Part shown: positions 7,837 to 14,612 of the stretch, piece after piece | How the letters are laid out: each line of letters opens with the position of its first letter | Numbering within the stretch: position 1 is the stretch's first letter | Assembly (NCBI GenBank): GCA_003455235.1 | Contig: DMRT01000266.1 | Location: 1 to 19,964, forward strand | DNA: 19,964 nt | From: Chitinophagaceae bacterium | Lineage (GTDB): Bacteria > Bacteroidota > Bacteroidia > Chitinophagales > Chitinophagaceae | Direction of reading: 5' to 3' | Position numbers and translations under genes: made by a program | The notes under the pieces: generated by a model | What the model was told of the DNA's origin: nothing | What the model saw: the letters and a program-made list of their open reading frames with translations, nothing else | The model's database searches: none

Positions 7837-8973
7837 TTATTTTAATGCGATCTCAAAGCCGGCTACTTTTAACCCGTCGCCGGTTTTAACATTGGCGGTA
7901 CGCTCCAGCATTCGTTTTGCCTTGCGTATGAACCCGCCGATCTTTGTCCGCTTCACTTTATCCTCATCCATGTAAAGATAGCGGTCGTTGTTATTGTTAT
8001 TCTCATCTGGATAAACCACCTGGATGGCGGCAGTAGTAGCTGGATCAGGAATAACAGGATTATTTTTCAGCACAACATCATTTGCCCCGGAAGCACTGCT
8101 GTTGTTTCTCTCTGGTGATACGCCTGCAATGGCATATTCGTTACGATCCTGTTTGTTAATATTTTCGGAATACGGTTTAGGTAAATTATTGCTGGGTTTA
8201 TTGTTGTTATCCTCAACGGCTATATTATTCCTTTCTGCCTTACTGTCTTTTTTGCTTTCAGCCGGCTGCCCATTGTTCTTCCCATCCTGTTTATTGGTGA
8301 CGCCTGAAGGATCACCCGGGTTTACCACAGGTACAGACGGATCAGCGCTTCCGGTTTCCGTTGCTGCATTTGCTGCATCATTCGTGGTTTCTGCCGGAAC
8401 AATGCTGCTTGCTGATTTACCGCTTGCCGGTTGATCTTTTCTGGCAATGGTTTCACCGGTTCCGGTAGTAACCGCCGGGTTATTCTTCAGAACCGATACG
8501 CCTGTCCATACTCCAAATCCGAGCAGAACAGCGGCCGCTGCAACCCGCCACCATTTTACGGCAACCACTCTTCCTTCTTCTTTCCGGTATAACGATCTTT
8601 TATCGGCAAACACGATGGATGTGTCTGCTTCCAGTTTTGTCTGTCTTAAAACATTCCATTCGGAGGCTGCATTTTTATCCGTTGCCAGCAAGGCTTCCAT
8701 TGATCTTGTATCTGCCGGCGACAATTCGTCATCGGCATATAACAAAAGATTTTCCTGCAGGGCCGAAACACCGTCTTCCATATATAACCAGCTTTTCTTG
8801 TCCAGGCTAACATCATCTGCTTCCAGGATGGTTTGCTGCAGGGCAGACAATTCCATCTCCAGGTCGGGGTTTTCCTGTACAAACAACTCAACAGCTTTCT
8901 GGTCTGCAGCTGACAATTCATTGTCTACATACAGCAGGAAAAACTCTTCGTAGTTATGACGGTTAATGTTCAT
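7837..8973 (-). CDS. anti-sigma factor with duplicated cytoplasmic domain and one membrane helix
   Basis: 378 residues. Two related N-terminal repeats stand at about 7-65 and 71-130. The first has LLYVDNELSAAD, then LQQTILEAD and LDKKSWLY; the second has LLYADDELSPAD, then LRQTKLEAD and ADKRSLYR. The (F/L)xxYxDxEL pattern is that of anti-sigma N-terminal domains, here without zinc ligands. A single membrane helix follows at about 141-162 (WWRVAAAAVLLGFGVWTGVS). The periplasmic part is a low-complexity Asn/Ser/Thr/Pro-rich stretch (about 165-320), then a conserved-looking basic C-terminal module containing GGFIRKAKRMLERT and GDGLKVAGFEIALK. It lies directly downstream of the ECF sigma gene, so it most likely holds that sigma factor at the membrane. 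The ATG at 8973 lies in a heptamer repeat array. The anti-sigma role is inferred from topology and context. Confidence 0.85.
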   Translation of the reverse strand: MNINRHNYEEFFLLYVDNELSAADQKAVELFVQENPDLEMELSALQQTILEADDVSLDKKSWLYMEDGVSALQENLLLYADDELSPADTRSMEALLATDKNAASEWNVLRQTKLEADTSIVFADKRSLYRKEEGRVVAVKWWRVAAAAVLLGFGVWTGVSVLKNNPAVTTGTGETIARKDQPASGKSASSIVPAETTNDAANAATETGSADPSVPVVNPGDPSGVTNKQDGKNNGQPAESKKDSKAERNNIAVEDNNNKPSNNLPKPYSENINKQDRNEYAIAGVSPERNNSSASGANDVVLKNNPVIPDPATTAAIQVVYPDENNNNNDRYLYMDEDKVKRTKIGGFIRKAKRMLERTANVKTGDGLKVAGFEIALK

Positions 8974-9041
8974 GGTTCATTGTTGATGGCTCATGGCTAA
9001 AGGCTCGGTTATGATCCTTCAACCATAAACTATTAACTATA
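8974..9041. repeat. two opposed heptamer arrays at the sigma/anti-sigma junction
   Basis: Nearly all the spacer between the two genes is made of degenerate 7-bp units. At 8974-9008 the plus strand reads GGTTCAT-like units, which on the minus strand are AGCCATG/AACCATG type. At 9021-9041 the plus strand reads AACCATA, AACTATT and AACTATA, so the second array is inverted relative to the first. The arrays reach into the TAG stop of the sigma gene and the ATG start of the anti-sigma gene. The opposed arms could pair weakly in the mRNA. Confidence 0.7.
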
Positions 9042-9522
9042 GTACATTTTCAACTTTTACGATATACTCCCTCAACTGCAGCCTCGCCCGGTGCAGGTAC
9101 ACTTTCACCTGGCTTTCATTCAGCCCGGTTATCTGGCCAATCTCTTCATAACTGTATCCCTCGTAATCTTTCAGCAGCACCAGGCTCCGTTGCTGATCAT
9201 TCAGTCTGGCCAACGCTTCGTTCAGTATTCGTTTGGTATCATGCCGCTGTGAGATCACTCCTTTGGCGCTGTCGGTGAATTCGTCTTTGAGACTGATCCG
9301 TTTGTTCTTACGGATATGATCAATCATCTGGTTATAAGCGATGGTGAACAGGTAGCTTTTACTCCGCTCATTCTCCACTTTATCTCTCGTTAGCCAGAGT
9401 TTCTCAAATGCACCCTGCACCACATCCTTTGCATCCTCGCTGTGCCCCAGGTTTTTGAGGATAAAGCGGTACACATTGTCTGCATACAGGTTTACGCATT
9501 CATTATACTCTCTCTCAGTCAT
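9037..9522 (-). CDS. ECF-type RNA polymerase sigma factor
   Basis: 161 residues, the usual size of a two-domain ECF (extracytoplasmic function) sigma factor. Region 2 spans about 10-76 and includes the core-binding and -10-recognition helices (SEDAKDVVQGAFEKLW, then SYLFTIAYNQMIDHIRKNKR). Region 4 spans about 105-153 with the helix-turn-helix YSYEEIGQITGLNESQVKVYLHRAR. The highly conserved DVVQ(x)nFxKLW pattern fits Bacteroidota ECF groups. It is followed by an anti-sigma gene and a beta-barrel gene on the same strand, so it probably controls an envelope-related set including its own operon. I found no clear TAnnTTTG box just upstream, which would fit self-activation from a different promoter type, but that is only an inference. 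It is divergent from kbl across 208 bp. Confidence 0.95.
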   Translation of the reverse strand: MTEREYNECVNLYADNVYRFILKNLGHSEDAKDVVQGAFEKLWLTRDKVENERSKSYLFTIAYNQMIDHIRKNKRISLKDEFTDSAKGVISQRHDTKRILNEALARLNDQQRSLVLLKDYEGYSYEEIGQITGLNESQVKVYLHRARLQLREYIVKVENVL

Positions 9523-9701
9523 AGCGCTTTGGGCGGTTAAATTAGCTCAGATTCGGGTTGTTTTGCTGTTATACGAAGGTGGACAATAAAAAGTTACACC
9601 AAAAGCAAAAAAAATCATTTTTTCCCGGTTTATCCCGCCACTCGTCCCAAAATGGTGGCTCTGAACCCCTTAGGGCAGGATGGCCGGTGCCGTTTTTACC
9701 C

Positions 9702-9709
9702 TAAATTTG
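9702..9709 (+). promoter_or_regulatory. candidate -7 promoter element of kbl
   Basis: TAAATTTG matches TAnnTTTG exactly and lies 21 nt before the kbl ATG. I see no TTTG at the -33 distance. The rest of the 9523-9730 spacer between the divergent sigma gene and kbl shows no other feature I can support. Confidence 0.5.
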
Positions 9710-9730
9710 CCCCACCTAATAATTGCATAT

Positions 9731-10918
9731 ATGAATGAAAAATTTGTAGCCCGGATAGGCACCGAACTTAAAGAGATCGAAGAGGCGGGCCTGCTGAAAA
9801 AAGAACGCATCATCAGCAGCGAACAGGGGGCCGAGATCATTGTGAACGGCAAAACCGTTTTGAACTTTTGCGCCAACAATTACCTGGGATTATCGTCTCA
9901 TCCAAAGGTGATTGCCGCCGCAAAAAAATACATTGATGTAAGGGGTTATGGGATGAGTAGTGTTCGTTTCATCTGCGGAACCCAGGATATTCATAAGGAA
10001 CTGGAAAAAAAGATCGCCGATTTCCTGGGCACCGAAGACACGATCTTGTACGCAGCGGCATTTGATGCCAATGGCGGCGTGTTTGAACCCTTGTTCAACG
10101 AACAGGATGCCATCATCTCGGATGCACTCAATCATGCATCAATCATCGATGGCGTTCGTTTATGCAAGGCACAGCGCTACCGGTATGAGCATAATAATAT
10201 GGAAGACCTGGAAGCGAAGCTGAAAGAATCTGCCCACCTGCGCAGCCGGATCATTGTTACTGATGGCAGCTTCAGTATGGATGGAACCATTGCCCAGCTG
10301 GATAAAATATGCGACCTGGCCGATAAATACGATGCCATTGTAATGATTGATGAATGCCACAGCAGCGGGTTCCTGGGTAAAACCGGCAGGGGAACACACG
10401 AATACCGCGGCGTAATGGGGCGTATTGATATCATCACCGGCACCCTGGGTAAGGCATTGGGCGGCGCCAGCGGGGGGTTCACCAGCGGCAGAAAAGAGAT
10501 CATTGAAATGCTGCGGCAACGGAGCCGGCCCTACCTGTTCAGTAACACCCTTGCCCCCAGCATCGTGGGCGCATCCATTGCCGTGCTGGATATGCTGAGC
10601 GAAACAACTGAGTTAAGGGATAAACTTGAACAGAACACCAAATACTTCCGCAGCAAAATGACCGAAGCCGGTTTCGACATCAAGCCGGGAGATCATCCCA
10701 TCGTTCCCATTATGCTGTACGATGCAGTACTGGCTCAGAACTTTGCGGCCAAATTACTCGACGAAGGAATTTATGTCATCGGCTTCTTCTTCCCCGTGGT
10801 GGCAAAAGGCCAGGCGAGGATAAGGGTGCAGCTGAGTGCGGCTCATGAACAACGTCACCTCGATAAAGCAATCGAAGCATTTACCAAGATCGGGAAAGAA
10901 CTGGGAGTGCTTAAATAA
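9731..10918 (+). CDS. kbl: glycine C-acetyltransferase (2-amino-3-ketobutyrate CoA ligase)
   Basis: A PLP enzyme that cleaves 2-amino-3-ketobutyrate with CoA to glycine and acetyl-CoA, the second step of threonine breakdown after threonine dehydrogenase. The product has 395 residues from the ATG at 9731, close to the 398 of the Escherichia coli enzyme and alignable almost throughout. Signatures: NFCANNYLGLSSHP, SVRFICGTQDIHKELE, ISDALNHASIIDGVRL, DGSFSMDG, DECHSSGFLG (Asp207 for the PLP ring nitrogen) and TGTLGKALGGASGG with the PLP lysine at 241. Close relatives BioF and serine palmitoyltransferase share the fold, but the whole-length match favours Kbl. The frame is open to 9680; that extension would start upstream of the promoter box and I reject it. 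The lutB-like gene begins 6 bp downstream. No threonine dehydrogenase gene is in the window. Confidence 0.96.
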   Translation: MNEKFVARIGTELKEIEEAGLLKKERIISSEQGAEIIVNGKTVLNFCANNYLGLSSHPKVIAAAKKYIDVRGYGMSSVRFICGTQDIHKELEKKIADFLGTEDTILYAAAFDANGGVFEPLFNEQDAIISDALNHASIIDGVRLCKAQRYRYEHNNMEDLEAKLKESAHLRSRIIVTDGSFSMDGTIAQLDKICDLADKYDAIVMIDECHSSGFLGKTGRGTHEYRGVMGRIDIITGTLGKALGGASGGFTSGRKEIIEMLRQRSRPYLFSNTLAPSIVGASIAVLDMLSETTELRDKLEQNTKYFRSKMTEAGFDIKPGDHPIVPIMLYDAVLAQNFAAKLLDEGIYVIGFFFPVVAKGQARIRVQLSAAHEQRHLDKAIEAFTKIGKELGVLK

Positions 10919-10924
10919 ATAAAC

Positions 10925-12301
10925 ATGTCAGAACAATCACAAACCTTTATTGCCAAAAGCACCGTTAAAGCGGCCGACCTGGAGCATCGCCGTAAGATCA
11001 ATTTCAACATCGGCAAATACAACGCCGTGGTGCCAAAGGGCAAAGCGCAATTTGCCGATGTGCACCTGGTACGGGAGCGGGCTAAGAATGTGAAATGGCG
11101 TGCCATAGAAACACTCGACCAGCAGCTGGAAGAGTTTGAACTCAACTTCACCCGCCGCGGCGGGAAAGTAATATGGGCAGAAAACGGAGAACAGGCCGTG
11201 GAAGAGATCCTGAAAATCTGCGGGGAGAAGAACTGCAAAACCCTGGTGAAGAGCAAGAGCATGGTTACCGAAGAGATTCACCTGAACAAAGCGCTGGAAG
11301 CAAACGGTATTGAAAGTGTGGAGACCGACCTGGGCGAATACATTCAGCAGCTGGATGAAGAACCTCCTTACCATATTGTAACACCCGCCATGCACAAAAG
11401 CAAGGAAGATGTTGCCAAACTGTTCAATAAAAAACTGGGAACACCTATTAACTATACCCCCGAACAATTAACCCTGAAAGCCCGGGAAGTGCTCCGGGAA
11501 AAATATGTGCAGGCGGAAGTGGGTGTTACCGGTGCCAATTTTATCATCAGCGATATCGGGGGCATTGCCGTTACCGAAAATGAAGGCAATGCCAGGCTGA
11601 GTTGTGCGTTCCCCAAAACACATATTGCCGTGGTGGGCATCGAAAAGATGATTCCGTCCATTACCGACCTGGGTATGTTCTGGCCCCTGCTTGCCACTTT
11701 CGGTACCGGGCAGAAAATTACGGTTTACAATACCATCGTTACCGGTCCCAGGCAGGAAGCGGAAGTGGATGGCCCCGAAGAGATGTACGTGATCCTGCTC
11801 GACAATGGCCGCACCAATATTCTGCAAAATCCAAAACAGCGGGAAAGCCTGTACTGCATCCGTTGCGGCGCCTGCCTCAATGCATGCCCGGTTTATAAAA
11901 ACATCGGAGGTCACACGTATGGTGCCACGTACAGCGGCCCCATCGGCAGTGTAATCACCCCACACCTGCAGGGCATGGACGAATACAAGCACCTCAGTTA
12001 TGCTTCTTCGCTTTGCGGCAACTGCACCGAAGTGTGTGCCGTAAAGATCAACCTGCATGAACTGCTTTTGGAAAACCGCTATGAATCAGTGGAAGAGGGC
12101 TTTACCAGTTTTACAGAAAAAATGGCATGGAAAGCCTGGCGCATCGCCAGCCTGAAAAGAGGATTTATGAATATGGGCAGCGGCAACCTCAAAAACAAAG
12201 TGGTGAACGGCATGTTCAAAGGATGGAAAGAGAACCGCAGCGACCTTTACTTCAGCCAGAAAACATTCAACCAGATGTGGAAAGAACGCTACAAAAAATA
12301 G
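10925..12301 (+). CDS. lutB: LutB-like iron-sulfur protein (lactate utilisation)
   Basis: 458 residues. The N-terminal two-thirds is an LUD domain (about 60-300), with TLVKSKSMVTEEIHLN, VGVTGANFIISDIGGIAVTENEGNARL and a TGPRQEAEVDGPEE segment. It is followed by a ferredoxin-like double cluster domain: Cys311, 314, 317 and 321 in CIRCGACLNACP, and Cys364, 367 and 371 in CGNCTEVCAV. This is the layout of LutB/YkgF, one of three subunits of the LutABC L-lactate oxidation system that passes electrons through iron-sulfur clusters. The Pro normally following the last Cys is Ala372. LutA and LutC are not in the window. It sits 6 bp after kbl, so the two are probably co-transcribed, and a terminator follows at 12323. 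The family call is sure; lactate as substrate is inferred. Confidence 0.92.
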   Translation: MSEQSQTFIAKSTVKAADLEHRRKINFNIGKYNAVVPKGKAQFADVHLVRERAKNVKWRAIETLDQQLEEFELNFTRRGGKVIWAENGEQAVEEILKICGEKNCKTLVKSKSMVTEEIHLNKALEANGIESVETDLGEYIQQLDEEPPYHIVTPAMHKSKEDVAKLFNKKLGTPINYTPEQLTLKAREVLREKYVQAEVGVTGANFIISDIGGIAVTENEGNARLSCAFPKTHIAVVGIEKMIPSITDLGMFWPLLATFGTGQKITVYNTIVTGPRQEAEVDGPEEMYVILLDNGRTNILQNPKQRESLYCIRCGACLNACPVYKNIGGHTYGATYSGPIGSVITPHLQGMDEYKHLSYASSLCGNCTEVCAVKINLHELLLENRYESVEEGFTSFTEKMAWKAWRIASLKRGFMNMGSGNLKNKVVNGMFKGWKENRSDLYFSQKTFNQMWKERYKK

Positions 12302-12322
12302 AAAATTAACAATGGCGAAATG

Positions 12323-12350
12323 GTCCTGCTCTGGCAGGACTTTTTTATTT
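12323..12350 (+). terminator. intrinsic terminator of the kbl-lutB operon
   Basis: A perfect 7-bp stem, GTCCTGC (12323-12329) and GCAGGAC (12334-12340) around TCTG, is followed by TTTTTTATTTT. It lies 22 nt past the lutB stop. The next gene's frame is open through it from an ATG at 12312, but the better start is the ATG at 12360, just past the T-run. Confidence 0.9.
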
Positions 12351-12359
12351 TGTGCAGGA

Positions 12360-13688
12360 ATGGTGCTGGTCTATTCCCATATTACCTCTCCAAGGCTGCA
12401 GTATATCTGCTCGTTTATTTTTAAAGAACTGATGGGTGCCGATGTCTTCATCACCATCGACTCCGAAGAATTCAGGAATCATACGGGGCCAAAGGTCAAC
12501 TACAGCGATACAAAGATTGACGGAGCGGAGTTCCGCATCGATGGCCACCGCAGCATCCTGTTCGACGAGATCATCATCCAGCAGGAGATCATTTGTTTTG
12601 ACAGCAACGGAACCAAAGCATTTTTCAGAACACACGACTCCGATCTACCCTTCGACATTTTCGCCGCTTCTTTTTATTTAATCACCCGCTACGAAGAATA
12701 CCTGCCCCATAAAAAAGACATGTATGGCAGGTATGCTCATGAGAATGCACTCGCTTTTAAAGAACATTTTCTCCAGGTTCCCCTTATTAATATGTGGGTG
12801 AAAGAATTTACGGATAAACTGAAACAGAAATTTTCAACGTTTAATCCGCAATGCCCAACTTTCAACGCTCAACTGACATACGATATTGACATTGCTTATT
12901 CATACAAACACAAAGGGGTTTTACGGAATGCAGGTGGTTTCCTGAAATCGCCCTCAACAGAAAGAATAAAAGTGCTCACCGGCGCTGCCCCGGATCCCTT
13001 TGATTCGTACAACTGGCTGGATGAATTACACCAGCGGTATGATCTGAAGCCCCTGTATTTTTTCCTGGTGGCCCAACGAAACGGGCAATACGATAAAAAC
13101 ATCCTGCCGCACAAAAATGCCATGTGGAAGCTGGTGCAGCAGCATGCAAAAAAATATGCCATTGGCCTGCATCCTTCCTGGCAAAGCGGGGATGATCCTG
13201 CCTTATTGAAGAAAGAAAAGGAGCAACTGGAAGCGATGGCCGGGCAGGATGATTCAGGTGGCCGCAGCGCTTTCAGCGGCCTGAACAATTTAACTTCTTC
13301 CCGCCAGCATTATATCCGTTTTAACCTGCCCGCCGGCTACAACCGGCTCATTGAGACTGGCATCACCAACGACTATTCCATGGGCTATGGAAGCATTAAC
13401 GGGTTCCGGGCATCGGTGGCTTCCCCGTTTTACTGGTACAACCTCGAAAAAGAGGAACAAACCACATTACGGGTACATCCTTTCTGTTTCATGGATGCCA
13501 ATTCCTTTTATGAGCAAAAACAAACCAAAGAGCAAACAATGGAGGAACTGAAACATTACCGCTCCGTTTGCAAAGAAGTGAATGGTGTGTTGTGCAGTAT
13601 CTGGCACAATAATTTCCTGGGAACGGCCAAGGAGTTCGAAGGATGGAGGGAACTCTATGAGGAGTTTATAACTCTGGTTCGGCAATGA
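12360..13688 (+). CDS. polysaccharide deacetylase-like protein with N-terminal DUF7033-type domain
   Basis: 442 residues from the ATG at 12360. An upstream in-frame ATG (12312) would put the lutB terminator inside the gene, and the 16 extra residues look like read-through. About 1-155 resembles the N-terminal domain that precedes deacetylase-like domains in Bacteroidota (VYSHITSPRLQYICSFIF; FDIFAASFYLITRYEEYLPH). From about 172 comes a NodB-like (polysaccharide deacetylase) core with LTYDIDIAY at 172-180, where paired Asp would bind metal. GLHPSWQS lies about 120 residues on, and RVHPFCFMDAN and IWHNNFLG lie near the C-terminus. No signal peptide is visible, so it may work in the cytoplasm, perhaps on a glycan precursor. 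A heptamer repeat encodes residues 159-172, just before the Asp motif. The 3' end overlaps the convergent EamA gene by 23 bp. The substrate is unknown. Confidence 0.82.
   Translation: MVLVYSHITSPRLQYICSFIFKELMGADVFITIDSEEFRNHTGPKVNYSDTKIDGAEFRIDGHRSILFDEIIIQQEIICFDSNGTKAFFRTHDSDLPFDIFAASFYLITRYEEYLPHKKDMYGRYAHENALAFKEHFLQVPLINMWVKEFTDKLKQKFSTFNPQCPTFNAQLTYDIDIAYSYKHKGVLRNAGGFLKSPSTERIKVLTGAAPDPFDSYNWLDELHQRYDLKPLYFFLVAQRNGQYDKNILPHKNAMWKLVQQHAKKYAIGLHPSWQSGDDPALLKKEKEQLEAMAGQDDSGGRSAFSGLNNLTSSRQHYIRFNLPAGYNRLIETGITNDYSMGYGSINGFRASVASPFYWYNLEKEEQTTLRVHPFCFMDANSFYEQKQTKEQTMEELKHYRSVCKEVNGVLCSIWHNNFLGTAKEFEGWRELYEEFITLVRQ
12835..12876 (+). repeat. degenerate heptamer tandem repeat inside the deacetylase-like gene
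   Basis: Six 7-bp units in register at 12835, 12842, 12849, 12856, 12863 and 12870. Five begin CAAC or CAAT, for example CAACTTT and CAACGCT. The array is translated in frame as two related 7-residue units, STFNPQC and PTFNAQL. Confidence 0.65.
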
Positions 13689-14610
13689 TTTCTTTCTCCC
13701 TGCTTTTTTTAATGCTGTAGTTTACCAGGAACACACCCACCAGTGTTACAATGGCGCCCCACAGGATATTCATGGTTAGTTTTTCATCCAGCACAATGGC
13801 AGCGGTTACCATGGCCACCAGAGGGTTGATGTATGCATACAAAGACGACAGGGCCGCCGGCAGTTTTTTCATGGAATAAATGAAGGCCACAAAAGCAAGT
13901 AATGAACCGGCCAGAACAAGGTAGGTAATGGCGAGCCAGGATTTGACAGTGATGCTTGCCACCGGTATGGTTTGCTTCGATACATTCGCAATCAAAAAAA
14001 GCATGGCCGATCCGAGCAGCATCTGCCAGCCGGTGGCGTAATACGGGTTCATCTTCACTTTATTCCGTACGATAAAGATGGTGCCCACACTCCACGACAG
14101 CATGGCAATCACCGAAAGCATCACCCCGAACAGGAACCCTTCGGGATGTTTCTGAAATGCATTTTCATAAAACACGATACCGATACCCATAATGCCCAGC
14201 ATCAGCCCGATGAACGTAATGATGTTCAGGCTACGGTTTTTAAAGAAGAGCATTTCAATAACCACCACGCTTAATGGGTACAGGGCGCCGATGAGAGCGC
14301 TCAGCCCGGTGGGTATATAATTCAGGCTCCAGGTGCTTAGCCCGTTAGCCATCACAAACATCAATACCGCCATCATCAGCAACCACAAAAACTGCTGCCG
14401 CGAAGGCATCCCGATCTTCTTGTAAAACAAAAAGAATACAACAAAAAAACTTCCCCCGAAGAACTGGCGGATGGATGCCATTTGCAATGCCGGCATATCG
14501 GCCACCGCAATCTTACTGGCCACCCAGGTGGTTCCCCACACGATGCTGGTAATGCACAGTGCCAGGTATCCTCCTGCTTTTCCTTTGGGCAGATTATTGC
14601 TGATGTTCAT
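13666..14610 (-). CDS. EamA-family (DMT) transporter
   Basis: 314 residues with about ten hydrophobic helices in two similar halves, the EamA drug/metabolite transporter layout. The first half starts GGYLALCITSIVWGTTWVASK, a classic EamA helix 1 with conserved WG; the second begins near LSVIAMLSWSVGTIFIVRNK. The end is a short charged tail (SIKKSREKEIIAEPEL), so N- and C-termini are likely cytoplasmic. Members export amino acids, nucleosides and other metabolites from the cytoplasm; the substrate cannot be read here. The ATG at 14610 lies 2 nt past the purH stop, which suggests co-transcription and perhaps a link to purine metabolites. The last 23 bp overlap the end of the deacetylase-like gene on the other strand. 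Confidence 0.92.
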   Translation of the reverse strand: MNISNNLPKGKAGGYLALCITSIVWGTTWVASKIAVADMPALQMASIRQFFGGSFFVVFFLFYKKIGMPSRQQFLWLLMMAVLMFVMANGLSTWSLNYIPTGLSALIGALYPLSVVVIEMLFFKNRSLNIITFIGLMLGIMGIGIVFYENAFQKHPEGFLFGVMLSVIAMLSWSVGTIFIVRNKVKMNPYYATGWQMLLGSAMLFLIANVSKQTIPVASITVKSWLAITYLVLAGSLLAFVAFIYSMKKLPAALSSLYAYINPLVAMVTAAIVLDEKLTMNILWGAIVTLVGVFLVNYSIKKSREKEIIAEPEL

Positions 14611-14612
14611 GG

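Noticed and set aside
8024..8953. Long plus-strand open frames opposite the anti-sigma gene
   Set aside because: Shadows of the Asn/Thr-rich coding strand; the minus-strand gene has a clear domain order and operon context.
9680..9730. Upstream start of kbl
   Set aside because: The extension includes the TAAATTTG promoter box and has no match to the Kbl N-terminus, which begins at the ATG at 9731.
12312..12359. Upstream start of the deacetylase-like gene
   Set aside because: It would place the strong lutB terminator inside the coding region; the ATG at 12360 starts at the conserved part of the protein.
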